Below, in pieces: positions 15,292 through 15,729 of a stretch of DNA of 15,729 nt. Source of the DNA: an uncultured Bacteroidota bacterium (GTDB taxonomy: Bacteria > Bacteroidota > Bacteroidia > Chitinophagales > Chitinophagaceae); assembly GCA_903847655.1 (NCBI GenBank), contig CAINEG010000024.1, forward strand, positions 1-15,729. The letters run 5' to 3'. Under the pieces are notes generated by a model. That model was not told where the DNA came from and ran no database searches. It saw nothing but the letters and a program-made list of their open reading frames with translations. Position 1 is the stretch's first letter, and every line of letters starts with the position of its first letter. The position numbers and the translations under genes are program-made.

Positions 15292-15729
15292 TATCCAATG
15301 GCTTGTGCTAAATCTGCAATCAAATCTTCAGCATCTTCAATACCTACACTCAATCTAATTAATCCATCAGACAATCCATTGGCAATTCTTTGCTCACGCG
15401 GTATTGAAGCATGGGTCATACTTGCAGGATGATTGATCAAGGATTCAACACCTCCTAAACTTTCTGCCAAAGAGAATACTTTTGTACTAGACAATACTTT
15501 AGTGGCTGCTTCAATGGTATCTGTTTTCAAAGTAAAACTCATCATTCCACCAAAACCACGCATTTGTTTTTTTGCAATCGAATGGTTGGGATGATCCTCG
15601 AAGCCACACCAGTATACCTTACCCACTTTAGGATGTTGTCTTAAATAAGCTGCTACTTGAATACCATTCTCACAATGTCTTTGCATACGTACATGCAATG
15701 TTTTAATGCCTCTTAAAACTAAAAAGCAA
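15291..15729 (-). CDS. Cystathionine gamma-synthase / beta-lyase family PLP enzyme, C-terminal part (partial)
   Basis: The minus-strand frame is open to the right window edge, and the codons upstream of 15698 continue the family sequence (LVLRGIKTLHVRMQRH). The gene therefore enters from outside, and about 145 C-terminal residues are visible. This is the C-terminal domain of a Cys/Met metabolism PLP enzyme (PF01053): RGIKTL, GFGGMMSF, the SLGGVESLINHPASMTH motif that shapes the substrate site, and IRLSVGIED, whose arginine binds the substrate carboxylate. The PLP lysine lies outside the window. Members interconvert cystathionine, homocysteine and cysteine or degrade methionine; which reaction this one catalyses cannot be decided from this fragment, though the sequence is close to what is usually labelled cystathionine gamma-synthase. 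Its TAA stop overlaps the ATG of the TIGR02757 gene. Confidence 0.9.
   Translation of the reverse strand, partial: CFLVLRGIKTLHVRMQRHCENGIQVAAYLRQHPKVGKVYWCGFEDHPNHSIAKKQMRGFGGMMSFTLKTDTIEAATKVLSSTKVFSLAESLGGVESLINHPASMTHASIPREQRIANGLSDGLIRLSVGIEDAEDLIADLAQAIG

Noticed and set aside
1..15729. Mobile element, CRISPR array, defence island or integrase
   Set aside because: No transposase, integrase, direct-repeat array, tRNA-associated site or composition shift is visible; gene content looks like ordinary chromosomal core and metabolic genes.

Overview
The window is a compact, AT-rich bacterial chromosome segment with no RNA genes, mobile elements, CRISPR arrays or long non-coding stretches; the longest gene-free gap is about 140 bp. 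Several features point to the Bacteroidota, probably a Chitinophagaceae-like member. These are the gene families present (a Tat-leader sugar epimerase and Gfo/Idh/MocA pair, a DUF2007 gene next to cdsA and psd, a TIGR02757/DUF2400 protein), the near absence of Shine-Dalgarno sequences, and several TAnnTTTG-like promoter cores. The assignment rests on family content and style, not on a marker gene.

Left part (1-6757): the end of a gluconate 2-dehydrogenase subunit 3-like protein is followed by a Tat-exported TIM-barrel sugar isomerase/epimerase and a 970-residue flavin/iron-sulfur 2-hydroxyacid dehydrogenase, all on the plus strand. Facing them on the minus strand are a class V PLP enzyme and a Tat-exported Gfo/Idh/MocA oxidoreductase, separated by a clear intrinsic terminator. 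Three of these proteins (subunit 3, epimerase, Gfo/Idh) belong to families that commonly act together on oxidised sugars in the periplasm of Bacteroidota.

Middle part (6901-10010): a class-3-type aldehyde dehydrogenase is followed 22 bp later by a membrane-anchored thiol glutathione peroxidase, a plausible pair against lipid peroxides and their aldehyde products. Convergent to them is dusB, a tRNA-dihydrouridine synthase.

Right-middle part (10077-12729): a tight plus-strand operon of a CPBP membrane protease, a DUF2007 protein (overlapping by 26 nt), cdsA and psd. The last two are the CDP-diacylglycerol and phosphatidylethanolamine steps of phospholipid synthesis.

Right part (12749-15729): a YjjG-like HAD phosphatase and a short-chain dehydrogenase are divergently transcribed. 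A minus-strand operon then enters from the right edge: the C-terminal part of a cystathionine gamma-synthase/lyase, a TIGR02757 protein whose start overlaps the preceding stop, and a small uncharacterised protein. No wholly new multi-gene system is evident. The most open questions are the biochemical role of the TIGR02757 protein, the 93-residue protein beside it, and the substrate of the sugar-processing set.
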